Shown here piece by piece: positions 35,058 through 43,348 of a DNA stretch of 64,000 bases. Positions within the stretch are counted from its first letter, which is position 1, and each line of letters starts with the position of its first letter. The notes beneath the pieces were generated by a model. That model ran no database searches. It was given only the letters and a program-made list of their open reading frames with translations, and had not been told where the DNA came from. The position numbers were made by a program, and so were the translations under genes. Origin of the DNA: Mycobacterium heidelbergense (GTDB lineage Bacteria > Actinomycetota > Actinomycetes > Mycobacteriales > Mycobacteriaceae); assembly GCF_010730745.1 (NCBI RefSeq), contig NZ_AP022615.1:4092001-4156000 (forward strand). Direction: 5' to 3'.

Positions 35058-36350
35058 ATGAAGCGTAAGCAGCACAGCATGAGGCGGAATCGCCGCAACG
35101 CGAAGGCGAGCCGTGGCCGTGTGGTCGGCTTAGGTACGGCGGCCGGCGCGTTTCTGAGCGCCGCGATGGCCCCGGTGATCGCCGCGCCTCCCGCGCAGGC
35201 CGGGGTGCTGGACATGATCATCAACCCGATCATCCAGCCCATCATGGGAGCCGCCAGCACGGCCGCTGCCGCGGGCACCACCGCGATCAACGGTATCGGT
35301 GCGGGTGCGCTCGCGGGCCTGCATACCGGTGCCCTCCAAGGCCTCACGAATAGCCTTAACGCGAGTGCGGCGGCCTTCGAGGGTGTGCATTCGGCCGCCC
35401 TGGCCAGCATCACCAACAGCCTTAACGCCAGTGCTGCCGCCTTCAATGCCGGCGGACTGAACACCGCCCTGGAGAGTATGCATGCCAGCGCCGCGGCTGC
35501 CCTCAACGTCAGCAGCGTCAGCGCCGCTGTCTCTGGCGGAAACATCACGCTGAATAACCTCGTTTATAACGCATTCGACAGCTTCTATGGCACGGTTTAC
35601 ATGGCGGGCCAGTCCTGGATTGCCAGTCCGATCGGTCAGGCGGTGGATGGGCCGGTCAATGCGCCGTTCGTCGCCTTGTTTGGACGCGATCTGATCGGCA
35701 ACGGCGTTAACGGTGCCACCGGTCCCAACACCTCGCTGGTCGGCCAGCTCGGGCTCAACGGCAGCCTCCACGATGGCGGGTTTTTGTTCGGCGATGGCGG
35801 GGCCGGTGCGACCGGTACCGCCGCTCATACCGCCGGATTTGCCGGCGGTGCCGCCGGCTTGATCGGCAACGGCGGCGTCGGCGGGGCCGGTGAGTCGGGT
35901 GGCAGGTTTGCCGGCGGTGCCGGCGGCAATGGCGGCTTGCTGTTCGGTAACGGCGGCGCCGGTGGAGTCGGCGGTACCGGCATCAACGCCGGTTACGGCG
36001 GCAACGGTGGTGCCGGCGGTGGCGGCGGCTTGCTGTTCGGTAACGGCGGCAACGGTGGCGCCGGTGGCCTCGGTGGCCCCAATAACGGGAGTTCCGGCGG
36101 CAACGGTGGTGCCGGCGGTAACGGCGGCCAGCTGGTCGGTAACGCGGGCGCCGGCGGTGGCGGCGGCAACTCCGGCGGTGCAGCCAGGGGTTACGCCGGC
36201 TACGGCGGCAATGGCGGTTTGGGCGGGATGCTGGCCGGCAACGGTGGCAATGGCGGCGCCCGCGGCGCCATCGGCACCTACGGCCGCGGTGGTGTCGGCG
36301 GCCTCGCCGGGATCCTCGGTGCGGCCGGCATCGCTGGTGGAAACAGTTAA
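35058..36350 (+). CDS. A1: exported PGRS-type glycine-rich protein without PE domain
   Basis: 430 residues. A very basic start (MKRKQHSMRRNRRNAK) and hydrophobic stretch end at a probable signal-peptidase site AQA-G (about 47-48). Then comes a helical region of imperfect repeats (ITNSLNASAAAF type, 95-155), an aromatic region, and GRDLIGNGVNG (209-219), which corresponds to the GRPLIGNGANG motif found after the PE domain of PE_PGRS proteins. From about 240 to the end it is Gly-Gly-Ala/Asn-Gly PGRS repeat. The usual PE domain is replaced by the signal peptide and helical part. It probably sits in the outer envelope; function unknown. B1 follows after 48 bases. Confidence 0.85.
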   Translation: MKRKQHSMRRNRRNAKASRGRVVGLGTAAGAFLSAAMAPVIAAPPAQAGVLDMIINPIIQPIMGAASTAAAAGTTAINGIGAGALAGLHTGALQGLTNSLNASAAAFEGVHSAALASITNSLNASAAAFNAGGLNTALESMHASAAAALNVSSVSAAVSGGNITLNNLVYNAFDSFYGTVYMAGQSWIASPIGQAVDGPVNAPFVALFGRDLIGNGVNGATGPNTSLVGQLGLNGSLHDGGFLFGDGGAGATGTAAHTAGFAGGAAGLIGNGGVGGAGESGGRFAGGAGGNGGLLFGNGGAGGVGGTGINAGYGGNGGAGGGGGLLFGNGGNGGAGGLGGPNNGSSGGNGGAGGNGGQLVGNAGAGGGGGNSGGAARGYAGYGGNGGLGGMLAGNGGNGGARGAIGTYGRGGVGGLAGILGAAGIAGGNS

Positions 36351-36398
36351 TACCCCCCTTCGAACATCCAGATCACAAACAGCAAAGGAACAAAGCGC

Positions 36399-37652
36399 AT
36401 GCAACAGCTAACTGCCCTCCGGCCCCTCGCCACCGCGGGCGCCGCAGCGATCGGTGCCGGCATGATCGCCCTGACGCCGGTGCTCTCAACGGATGTCGCG
36501 TCTGATCTCCAGCGCGGCACTGTCGCTATCCAGCACCGCGCGATAGAGCTCGCCGATACCGTCGCCAACCCCATCCAAACCTGGATCGACACTTTCCAGG
36601 CGGCGGGCATCAATATCCAGTCGCTTGTCACGCAATTTCAAGCGCATCCGTTCCCGGGGTTGGAGCAGCTGGCCGCCAACTTTTTGCAGTACGGAGTCGA
36701 TTATGTGAGCCCGTATCATACGGCCGCGAACGCTGCTGCCAATTACTTCCTCGGGACTGGTAGTTCAGATTTCGTACCGCTTATTCAACAGGCATTGGCT
36801 GAGGCGGCGGCGGGCCAGTTCAGCGGCAGCAGCGGCGCGGTTCAAACCCTGGTGGGGGCTCTGTATACCAACCCGGTCATACAGGTCTTAGAACCACTCG
36901 AAACGATTCCGCAAATCCTTAATTCTATCACGCAGAACCTTGCGAACGCGACTGATTACCTGACAACCAACGGTATAGCGGATATTGGCGTATTTTTTGT
37001 CCTCGGCTTGCCCGTCGCGTTCGAACAGGCACTCGGCACGAGCGTCCAAAATGTTTACGATTCATTCACCGCCGGGGACACGGTGGGTGCTCTGGTCAAC
37101 GCGGTTGATATCCCTGGCGCAGTGACAAACGCGCTCCTCAACGGATCCTACAGCGGCGGAAACTACTTTAACGGCTTGATCAGTGACGGAAGCGGTCTTG
37201 CCAAAACCCTGTTTCTAACGATCCCACAGCAACTTGCTCCCGAGATCGTTGCCCCCGGCGCCCAGAACACCATGAGTGGCGGCAGTCTCTTGACTGCGTA
37301 CCAGGACTTCTTCAACACGCTGACCAATGGCTGGCCCACCGCGCAGGAAGTGTTCAATAATCTGCTAAACGTCATTGATTATGCGCTGAGTAAATCTGGT
37401 GGCGCGGCCGCTGCCGTTAATGCGGGCAACTTCGCGGCCTTGGCCCCGGCGGCTAGTGCCTTGCCTGGTTTGTCGGTTGGTGTGGTGAAGGGGTTTGATC
37501 CGGCGGCGGTGACCAATATTGCGGCGTCGTTGGGTCCGTCGTTGGCCGCGGAGGTGGCGGGGTCGTTGGGGGCGAATCTGGCGGGGTCGTTGGCGACAAC
37601 GCTATCGGTGGACCTGTCCAGGGTGGCGTTGCACATTCTGTCGGCGCTGTAG
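36399..37652 (+). CDS. B1: exported helical protein, GjpA-porin-like
   Basis: 417 residues; ATG after the AGCAAAGGAACAAAG site shared by all B genes. The N-terminus (MQQLTALRPLATAGAAAIGAGMIALTPV split by no charged residues after R8) is a signal or anchor. The body is Asn/Gln/aromatic-rich helices and resembles, from memory, mycobacterial proteins annotated as outer-membrane porin GjpA; this is tentative. The C-terminal 65 residues are the type I tail (GFDPAAVTNIAASLGPSL… ending VALHILSAL), shared with B2b, B3 and B4. Likely co-transcribed with A1 and C1. Confidence 0.8.
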   Translation: MQQLTALRPLATAGAAAIGAGMIALTPVLSTDVASDLQRGTVAIQHRAIELADTVANPIQTWIDTFQAAGINIQSLVTQFQAHPFPGLEQLAANFLQYGVDYVSPYHTAANAAANYFLGTGSSDFVPLIQQALAEAAAGQFSGSSGAVQTLVGALYTNPVIQVLEPLETIPQILNSITQNLANATDYLTTNGIADIGVFFVLGLPVAFEQALGTSVQNVYDSFTAGDTVGALVNAVDIPGAVTNALLNGSYSGGNYFNGLISDGSGLAKTLFLTIPQQLAPEIVAPGAQNTMSGGSLLTAYQDFFNTLTNGWPTAQEVFNNLLNVIDYALSKSGGAAAAVNAGNFAALAPAASALPGLSVGVVKGFDPAAVTNIAASLGPSLAAEVAGSLGANLAGSLATTLSVDLSRVALHILSAL

Positions 37653-37684
37653 GTCCCCTGCATTTGGTGGTTGTTGTGGGGTGT

Positions 37685-37712
37685 GCCGGCGACCCGATCA
37701 ACGGTCGCCGGC
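37685..37712 (+). terminator. Hairpin between B1 and C1
   Basis: GCCGGCGACC and GGTCGCCGGC are perfect 10-base arms around CGATCAAC. The same 28 bases occur between B4 and C4 (59076-59103). In units 2 and 3 this stretch is replaced by a shorter sequence. It may attenuate or separate B from C expression. Confidence 0.5.
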
Positions 37713-37818
37713 ATACGCCCGGGGTGTGGGAGGTGCTTTCGATGATTTGGTGGGCGGCACCCGTGTGGTGGTGTGGCGTTGATTCTTTGCTGCTTGCGGG
37801 TATGGCCGGTGGTTGTTG

Positions 37819-38880
37819 ATGTCTGTGGGTTGGCGGGCATGGGAGGAGGGCGACGCCGTCGATGAGGTGTTGGGTGCTACCGGGGTGTGGTTGATTCCCC
37901 GGGCCCCCACGCTGGTGGGGGAGCCCAGGTGTCGGGTCGTCACCCCCGACACCAGTCGCGACGCGCATGCCGGGACGGTGCTGGCCCGTGAACATCAGGA
38001 AGTCCTGGAGTGGGCGCAGGCCCGTGTCGAGGAATTGATCGGTGTGGCCGAGGCCAAAGAACATTTCGCGGGGTGGCGCAGCACCCTGCAGGCCAGCCAG
38101 CATGGCGGCGCGGGGACCTCGTGTGCGGACAACCATATGGTGTTTTTGGGTGCGCCGGGGACGGCGAAAAGGACATTTGCCCGGGTGATCGGTGAGGTGT
38201 TGTTCGGGTTAGGGGTGATTGCGCGCCCGGAGGTCACTGTGGTGGCTGCGGAGGATGTTGTGGTGGGGGGTCTTTCGCGTAGCGCGGTGGCGATGAAGAG
38301 TGTGTGTGACGACGCCCGCGGTGGGGTGTTGTTTATCGAGGAGGCCTACCGGCTGGCCCCGCAGACCGAACGCTGTTCGTGGGGTGTGGATGCGCTGACC
38401 ATGCTCCAAACGTGTATGGCGGAGTACCGTGACGAGCTGGTCGTCATCCTCGCCGGCTACCCCGACCCCATGCGAGCCTTCCTCACCACTCACCACGAGC
38501 TAGCCGGCCGATTCCCGGTCACGATGAGCTTCGCCAGCTACACCCCCGACGAAGTCGTCGCCATCGGGCGCCGTATAGCCGGTAAGGAGAACCTGGTCGT
38601 GGGGGACACGGTGTGGGAGCTGCTGCGCACCGAAGCGGCCCGGTTACGGTCGATCCCCTACGGCCACGCCACGCTGCTCGACGCCGCCGGCAACGCCCAC
38701 TATGCATACGATGTGGTTGTGATGTGTCGGCGTGCGCGGCTTCGCCGACTAAACAGAGTGGCGCCTAATCGCGGCGACCTCAAACACCTGGTGCGCACCG
38801 ATCCTGGTGTTCTTCACGTCAGCACCGCAGACATGGAACGCGCCCTCACCGCCTCACACCCACCCACACTAACCGGCTGA
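37819..38880 (+). CDS. C1: EccA/CbxX-like AAA+ ATPase
   Basis: 353 residues from the ATG at 37819. Residues 1-55 form a type I N-terminal region (MSVGW…GATGVWLIPR) without the TPR domain of ESX EccA. The AAA+ core follows: Walker A GAPGTAKR (111-118) instead of GPPGTGKT, Walker B VLFIEE (170-175, E in place of the usual D), sensor 1 VVILAGY (208-214) and the arginine R231 in AGRFP. ATP use is therefore uncertain. EccA proteins serve PE/PPE secretion by ESX systems; by analogy C1 may assist export of A or B. Confidence 0.85.
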   Translation: MSVGWRAWEEGDAVDEVLGATGVWLIPRAPTLVGEPRCRVVTPDTSRDAHAGTVLAREHQEVLEWAQARVEELIGVAEAKEHFAGWRSTLQASQHGGAGTSCADNHMVFLGAPGTAKRTFARVIGEVLFGLGVIARPEVTVVAAEDVVVGGLSRSAVAMKSVCDDARGGVLFIEEAYRLAPQTERCSWGVDALTMLQTCMAEYRDELVVILAGYPDPMRAFLTTHHELAGRFPVTMSFASYTPDEVVAIGRRIAGKENLVVGDTVWELLRTEAARLRSIPYGHATLLDAAGNAHYAYDVVVMCRRARLRRLNRVAPNRGDLKHLVRTDPGVLHVSTADMERALTASHPPTLTG

Positions 38881-38989
38881 CCCCAAACCACCAGGCACAC
38901 AACAACAATAGATCCGCCGCGGGAAGGCTGGTAGCGGGCTGGCGTTCTGGTCCGGAGGGGGAGAGCCGAGATAGGCGTCACGGTGAAGG

Positions 38990-39340
38990 CCGGCCCTTAC
39001 AGGCCGACAAGCTGGACATACCTAAGGAGAACCTGAGTCCGCGCGATTTCCGAGGGATATTTGCCGATCACTTCGAGAACACACATCCTAGCAATCTCTG
39101 TGACTCCGAGAAACCGCTGGTAATAGTACTAAATATATGGATAGTAGCAACATCTTTCCGACGTTGCGATAGTTCAGTTTGAAAGTACCTACCGGTAACA
39201 AGCGAGGCTCGTGCCCGCTTCCCGCTCAAGATAGCTGTGCCCCTGACCATATAGCTATTTGGCAAGGCGTATAGCGAATTGCCGAGTTTGCTGCGGCGCA
39301 CATCAGAAGCGTGTATCCGACAGGCCGGGGTGGCCCTACG
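38990..39340. repeat. R2: intergenic repeat between units 1 and 2
   Basis: Second copy. Blocks: GACAAGCTGGACATACCTAA, GAGAACCTGAGTCCGCG, GATAGTTCAGTTTGAAAGTA, CAAGATAGCTGTG, GGCAAGGCGTATAGCGAATT and GCGTGTATCCGACAGG. The first half reads in one frame as ENLSPRDFRGIFADHFEN, similar in R3 and R4. It begins 110 bases past C1. Confidence 0.7.
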
Positions 39341-39473
39341 TCGTCAAGGGGCGCACGCGAGAAAAGGGGGGATCACCTCGACTGTGGGCGCCGCCTCTGT
39401 GGCGGCGTGACTCGAAGGAACCCCGCAGGTCGAGCCTGGCTTTCCTTTGGGCCCTGACCGAGGCGGGGTGTTT

Positions 39474-40162
39474 CTCGGTCGCCGAGTTTTCGGGGGTCGG
39501 GTTTCGGTGAGGGCGCGTGCGGCGGCGGTGTCTTTGCTGTAGCGGTCGACCATTTGTCGGGGGCACCAGCCGGCGACCTGCATGAGGGAACCTTCGATAC
39601 CGCCCAGGGAGAAGTCTCGGCTGGCGAAGTGTGTCTGAGCCGATGGTAGTGGTACAGGCGTAGGTAGCAGTCGATGGCCGCCTTTGGTTTTTCAGATGAT
39701 GACACCGGTGCCGGGGTTGATGTCGTGTAGGGATAGTGCGAGGAGTCCGCTTGCGCGCGTTCGGGTTTCCACCAGTAGGCGTAGCCAGGCTTCGTCGCGG
39801 CGGATCGTGGAGTTGATTACCGCGCAGGCCTTGAGCATCAACCACAGTTCGTTATTGATGCGGCGTGGCGCCACCTTCGTATCGATCTCGGGTGGAGTGG
39901 AGGCCCCGGGAAAGGGTTGTGGTCGATTTCTTGTTTGTCGGCTAGCGGCGCCGGAATCCCGTAGGTGGGTGATCTAGCGTTGCGGGCAGCCCTGGTGAAG
40001 GGGTGTTCATCGGGTCGGGCCGCGCACCAGGTGAGGTAGTAGTGGGCGCCTCGTAGGTAGGGGTCGATGGTGAGGTGGGCTTTACGGTCGGCCTGCATTG
40101 CCTGGTGCCGGCTGGGCGGAAATGCCACCAAGTCCTGGGGTGCGGCTGGCACCGTCAAGCAT
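39474..40162 (-). pseudogene. Int2: decayed tyrosine recombinase
   Basis: About 690 bases against 915 in the intact paralogues. Matching pieces lie in different frames: MQADRKAHLTID (near 40100), LMLKACAV…LLVETRTRASGLLALSLHD, YHRLRHT and the end KLGD. The catalytic first arginine context has changed to TRTRASG, the segment with the lysine is deleted, and several frameshifts occur, including directly after the start codon at 40162. It cannot make an active enzyme. Confidence 0.88.
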
Positions 40163-40397
40163 TTCAAAACAAAAATAATTCCGGGTTCACTTTGCGCAAG
40201 TTTTTTGCTGCTAATTCCTATCGCCGCAGTTAATTGACCATTTTATTGCGCGAATTCCTCAACGTAATCCTTAGGTATGTTCACCTCTGTTACCAGCCAG
40301 AAATACACGGTGAACCAGATCAACAACGGCCAGTACCTGGCTTTTTCTCAAGCACGGCTCCGACTCGTTTTATCGGTCATGACAGGAAGGCGCTCAG
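40163..40397. promoter_or_regulatory. Conserved leader upstream of A2
   Basis: Retains the AT-rich block (TTATTGCGCGAATTCCTCAA, 40233 region) and the invariant CGTTTTATCGGTCATGACAG (40365-40384) plus GAAGGCGCTCAG before the ATG, although the recombinase next to it is dead. This suggests that the leader mainly serves A. Confidence 0.55.
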
Positions 40398-41729
40398 ATG
40401 AAGCGTAAGCAGCACAGCATGAGGCGGGACCGCCGCAACGCGAAGGCCAGCCGTGGCCGTGTGGTCGGCTTAGGCACCGCGGCCGGCGCATTCCTGACCG
40501 CCACCATGACCCCGATGGTTGCGCCGCCCGCCCAGGCCGGGGTGCTCGACATGATCATCAACCCGATCATCCAACCCATCATCGGCGCTACCAGCACCGC
40601 TGCCGCCGCGGGCACCACCGCGATCAACGGTATCGGTGCGGGAGCGCTCGCAGGCCTGCAAACAGGCGCCCTCCAAGGCCTCACCAACAGCCTCAACGCG
40701 AGCCCGGCGGCCTTCCAAGGTGTGCATTCGGCCGCCCTGGCCAGCATCACCAACAGCCTTACCGCCAGTGCTGCCGCCTTTAATACCGGCGGCCTGAGCA
40801 CCGCCCTGGAAGGCCTGCATGCCAGCGCGGCCGCTGCCTTTAGTGGTGGCGGGCTAGACGCGGCGGTCGCTGCGGCGAACTCGCCTAAGGCCGCGCTGAA
40901 CAACCTGGTGTACGGGGCGTTCAGCAACGTCTACACCATGGTCTATACCGCCGGCCAAACCTGGATCGCCAGCCCCACCGGCCAGCAAGTCGACGGGGTG
41001 ATCAATGGCCCGTTCGTCGCCGTGTTCGGACGCGACCTCATCGGCAACGGCGTCAACGGATTCACCGGCCAAAACACCTCGCTGTTAGGCAGTCTCGGGC
41101 TCAACGGCACCCTCCACGATGGCGGGTTCCTGTTCGGCAACGGCGGGACCGGGGCCGCCGGGACTGCCGCGAGTCACAACGGCCTTATCGGCGGTGCCGC
41201 CGGCTTGATCGGCAACGGCGGGGTCGGTGGTGCCGGCTTCAGCCCTGCCAGCGGTGCCGGCGGTAACGGCGGTGCCGGTGGCGCCGGGGGGTTGCTGATG
41301 GGTAACGGCGGTGCCGGTGGCGCCGGTGGTCTCAACGCTGGCTTTAGCGCCGGCCAAGGTGGTGCCGGGGGTAATGCCGGCATCCTGTTCGGTAACGGCG
41401 GTGCCGGCGGCGCCGGCGGCGCCAGCAACCCCAACGGCGGTTACGGCGGCCGCGGTGGCGCCGGCGGTAACAGCGCCTGGCTGGTCGGCAACGGCGGCCA
41501 AGGTGGTTCTGCCCCCAACAACATCTACGGTTCCGGAGATTACAACGCTGGTAACGCCGGTGGTGCCGGCGGTTTCAGCGGGCTACTGGCCGGCAACGGT
41601 GGCGCTGGCGGCAATGGCGGCAACGCCACCCCCGGCTACGGCTACGCCGGCGGCAAGGGGGGACTCGGCGGACTCGCCGGATTCCTCGGTCAGATCGGTG
41701 CGGCCGGCATACCTGGAACCAGCGGCTAA
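40398..41729 (+). CDS. A2: exported PGRS-type glycine-rich protein
   Basis: 443 residues with the A-family plan: basic signal peptide (MKRKQHSMRRDRRNAK…PPAQAG), repeated helical part (two ITNSL units and a GGLSTALEGLHASAAAAF unit, then GGGLDAAVAAANSPKAALNN, which is shared with A3 only), GRDLIGNGVNG near residue 212, and a PGRS C-terminal half with short linkers such as NNIYGSGDYNAGN. It ends GAAGIPGTSG; a scrap with the same ending lies at 43231-43275. B2a follows after 75 bases. Confidence 0.85.
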   Translation: MKRKQHSMRRDRRNAKASRGRVVGLGTAAGAFLTATMTPMVAPPAQAGVLDMIINPIIQPIIGATSTAAAAGTTAINGIGAGALAGLQTGALQGLTNSLNASPAAFQGVHSAALASITNSLTASAAAFNTGGLSTALEGLHASAAAAFSGGGLDAAVAAANSPKAALNNLVYGAFSNVYTMVYTAGQTWIASPTGQQVDGVINGPFVAVFGRDLIGNGVNGFTGQNTSLLGSLGLNGTLHDGGFLFGNGGTGAAGTAASHNGLIGGAAGLIGNGGVGGAGFSPASGAGGNGGAGGAGGLLMGNGGAGGAGGLNAGFSAGQGGAGGNAGILFGNGGAGGAGGASNPNGGYGGRGGAGGNSAWLVGNGGQGGSAPNNIYGSGDYNAGNAGGAGGFSGLLAGNGGAGGNGGNATPGYGYAGGKGGLGGLAGFLGQIGAAGIPGTSG

Positions 41730-41804
41730 CACGTCCCTTGGACGTGATGGCTTCATGTACGCCCACGAAACACCTAGACCACAGACAGCAAAGGAACAAC
41801 ACTC

Positions 41805-43115
41805 ATGCACCAGCGAACAGTCCTTCGACCCCTGGTCACTGCGGGCGCCGCGGCAGTCGGCGCCAGCCTGATCGCGCTCACACCGGCAGTCTCCAACGAC
41901 GCGGCCTCCGACCTCCAGTACAGCGTTGCCGCCGCCCAGCAGCGCGCGGTCGAGCTGCTGAGCGCCGACACGGGCGACCCCGGGGTGGTGAACCCCATCC
42001 AAACCTGGATCAACGTCTTCCAGCAAGCGGGCGCCAACCTGCAAACGATTGGGAGCAACATGAGCCACGGGGGCACAATCCCGCTCCCGCTGGCCCAGCA
42101 ACTGGCCGCGAACTGGGTCACCTACGCGAGCATCTACGTCACGGCGTACAAGAGTGCCGATCTCGGCGCGTTCGGGTACTTCACTAGTACGAACCCGTTA
42201 AACGGTTTTGTGGTTTATCCTGACCTTACCCAAGCGATTACTGCCTTTCAGCAAGGTAACTTCATCAACGGCTTCAATTACCTTAACGGGTTGCTCTGGA
42301 ACGGGCCGGTTCAAACAATATTCCAACCGATGGAAACCATCCCGACCATCCTCGCCTACATGTCGACGAACTTCGCGGCCCTTGGCAACCTCGCTTTTAA
42401 CGAGCCCGGCCTAACCAGTGAATCAATGGTGTCAATGCTGGGTGCCTTTTTTGCCATAGGTGTGAGTAACAGCATCTTCACTGCCCTTGGCGCCGGTTTT
42501 CAGAATGTTTACGACGGGTTCGCCGCTGGTGACCTGCCGGCGGGGGTGAGCAATTTGCTCAATATGCCGGGGCTACTCGCAGGAGCAATCCTCAACGGAT
42601 CCGGCACCTGCGGCGGCGTCGGCTGCACCGGTATCCTCAGTCCCACCAGCCTCCTGACACAACCTGGCCTGTTGAACACGTTGGTGGCTTGGATTCCCCA
42701 GACACTCGCCTCGAACATTGTTGTTCACAATCAGGTGACAGGCACGATCGCCACCCCCAACATTCTGGCAGGTGGCAGTCTGGCTAATGCGTTCTCACAG
42801 TTGGCAAGCCAGGTAACCACGGGTTGGCCGACCCCGAACATGTGGTTCGATGGTTTACTGAATGTGTACCAGAGCTTCCTCGCGTTCTTCGGTGGCCAGG
42901 TCGGCTTGGGGGGTGCGGCGTTCGCTGCACCGGCCGGTGTGGTGGGAATTGCTCCGTCGATCGTGGCCAACCTCGGTGGCATAGCCCCGTCGATCGCGGC
43001 CGATTTCTCGGGGATTGCCCCGTCGATCGCGGCTGACATCGGCGGTATGGCTCCGTCGATCGCGACCAACCTTGCCGGGGCACTCGCGGCTCACCTCCTC
43101 ACGTCGCTGTTCTGA
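41805..43115 (+). CDS. B2a: exported helical protein with type II tail
   Basis: 436 residues, start after AGCAAAGGAACAACACTC. The signal-like N-terminus (MHQRTVLRPLVTAGAAAVG) and body follow the B plan (NPIQTWINVFQQAG, PMETIPTI), with an extra Cys pair (GTCGGVGC, near 270). The C-terminal tail is different from B1: tandem 11-12-residue units of the form GIAPSIAADFS repeated five times, ending AAHLLTSLF. The only other example of this tail is at the end of the C3 fusion. No C gene directly follows it, because a deletion joins it to the B2b region. Confidence 0.8.
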   Translation: MHQRTVLRPLVTAGAAAVGASLIALTPAVSNDAASDLQYSVAAAQQRAVELLSADTGDPGVVNPIQTWINVFQQAGANLQTIGSNMSHGGTIPLPLAQQLAANWVTYASIYVTAYKSADLGAFGYFTSTNPLNGFVVYPDLTQAITAFQQGNFINGFNYLNGLLWNGPVQTIFQPMETIPTILAYMSTNFAALGNLAFNEPGLTSESMVSMLGAFFAIGVSNSIFTALGAGFQNVYDGFAAGDLPAGVSNLLNMPGLLAGAILNGSGTCGGVGCTGILSPTSLLTQPGLLNTLVAWIPQTLASNIVVHNQVTGTIATPNILAGGSLANAFSQLASQVTTGWPTPNMWFDGLLNVYQSFLAFFGGQVGLGGAAFAAPAGVVGIAPSIVANLGGIAPSIAADFSGIAPSIAADIGGMAPSIATNLAGALAAHLLTSLF

Positions 43116-43136
43116 GTTGCAGTGCGGGTCTACTCG

Positions 43137-43169
43137 CCCAGCGCCGGTGGCAACCACGCCAATGCTGGG
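43137..43169 (+). terminator. Hairpin after B2a
   Basis: CCCAGCGCCGG… pairs with …GCTGGG across a short loop, 21 bases past the stop. The same element follows the C3 fusion (53369-53401), with compensating differences in the stem. Confidence 0.45.
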
Positions 43170-43230
43170 CGGGTTGACCCGCCCACGGGTATTGCTGCGC
43201 GCAAGCGAGGGCTGTTGCGTCGGCGACGAC

Positions 43231-43275
43231 CTCGGCCGGGTTGGTGCGGCCGGCATACCTGGAACCAGCGGCTAA
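43231..43275 (+). pseudogene. 3' scrap of a lost A gene
   Basis: The bases GGTGCGGCCGGCATACCTGG (43243-43262) to TAA at 43273 match the last codons of A2 (GAAGIPGTSG), and the following CGTGATGGCTTCATGTACGC matches the A2-B2a spacer. The segment before 43229 instead matches the DNA downstream of the C3 fusion. It is the scar of a deletion that removed a C gene, an R-Int region and most of an A gene. Confidence 0.8.
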
Positions 43276-43348
43276 TACCCCCTCGGGCGTGATGGCTTCA
43301 TGTACGCCCACGAATACCCAGACCACAGACAGCAAAGGAATTAAGCGC

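Noticed and set aside
35780..36340. Regular short repeats that could suggest a CRISPR array
   Set aside because: They are GGC-GGT-GCC type codon repeats inside the A1 reading frame (PGRS region), without fixed-length unique spacers; the same holds for A2, A3 and A4.
35058..36350. Calling A1 a true PE_PGRS gene
   Set aside because: The N-terminus has no recognisable PE domain start; it is a basic signal peptide followed by different helical repeats.
37819..38880. Calling C1 a canonical ESX EccA
   Set aside because: The TPR-type N-terminal domain is absent, the Walker A motif is altered and there are no other ESX genes (eccB, eccC, eccD, mycP, esx) in the window.
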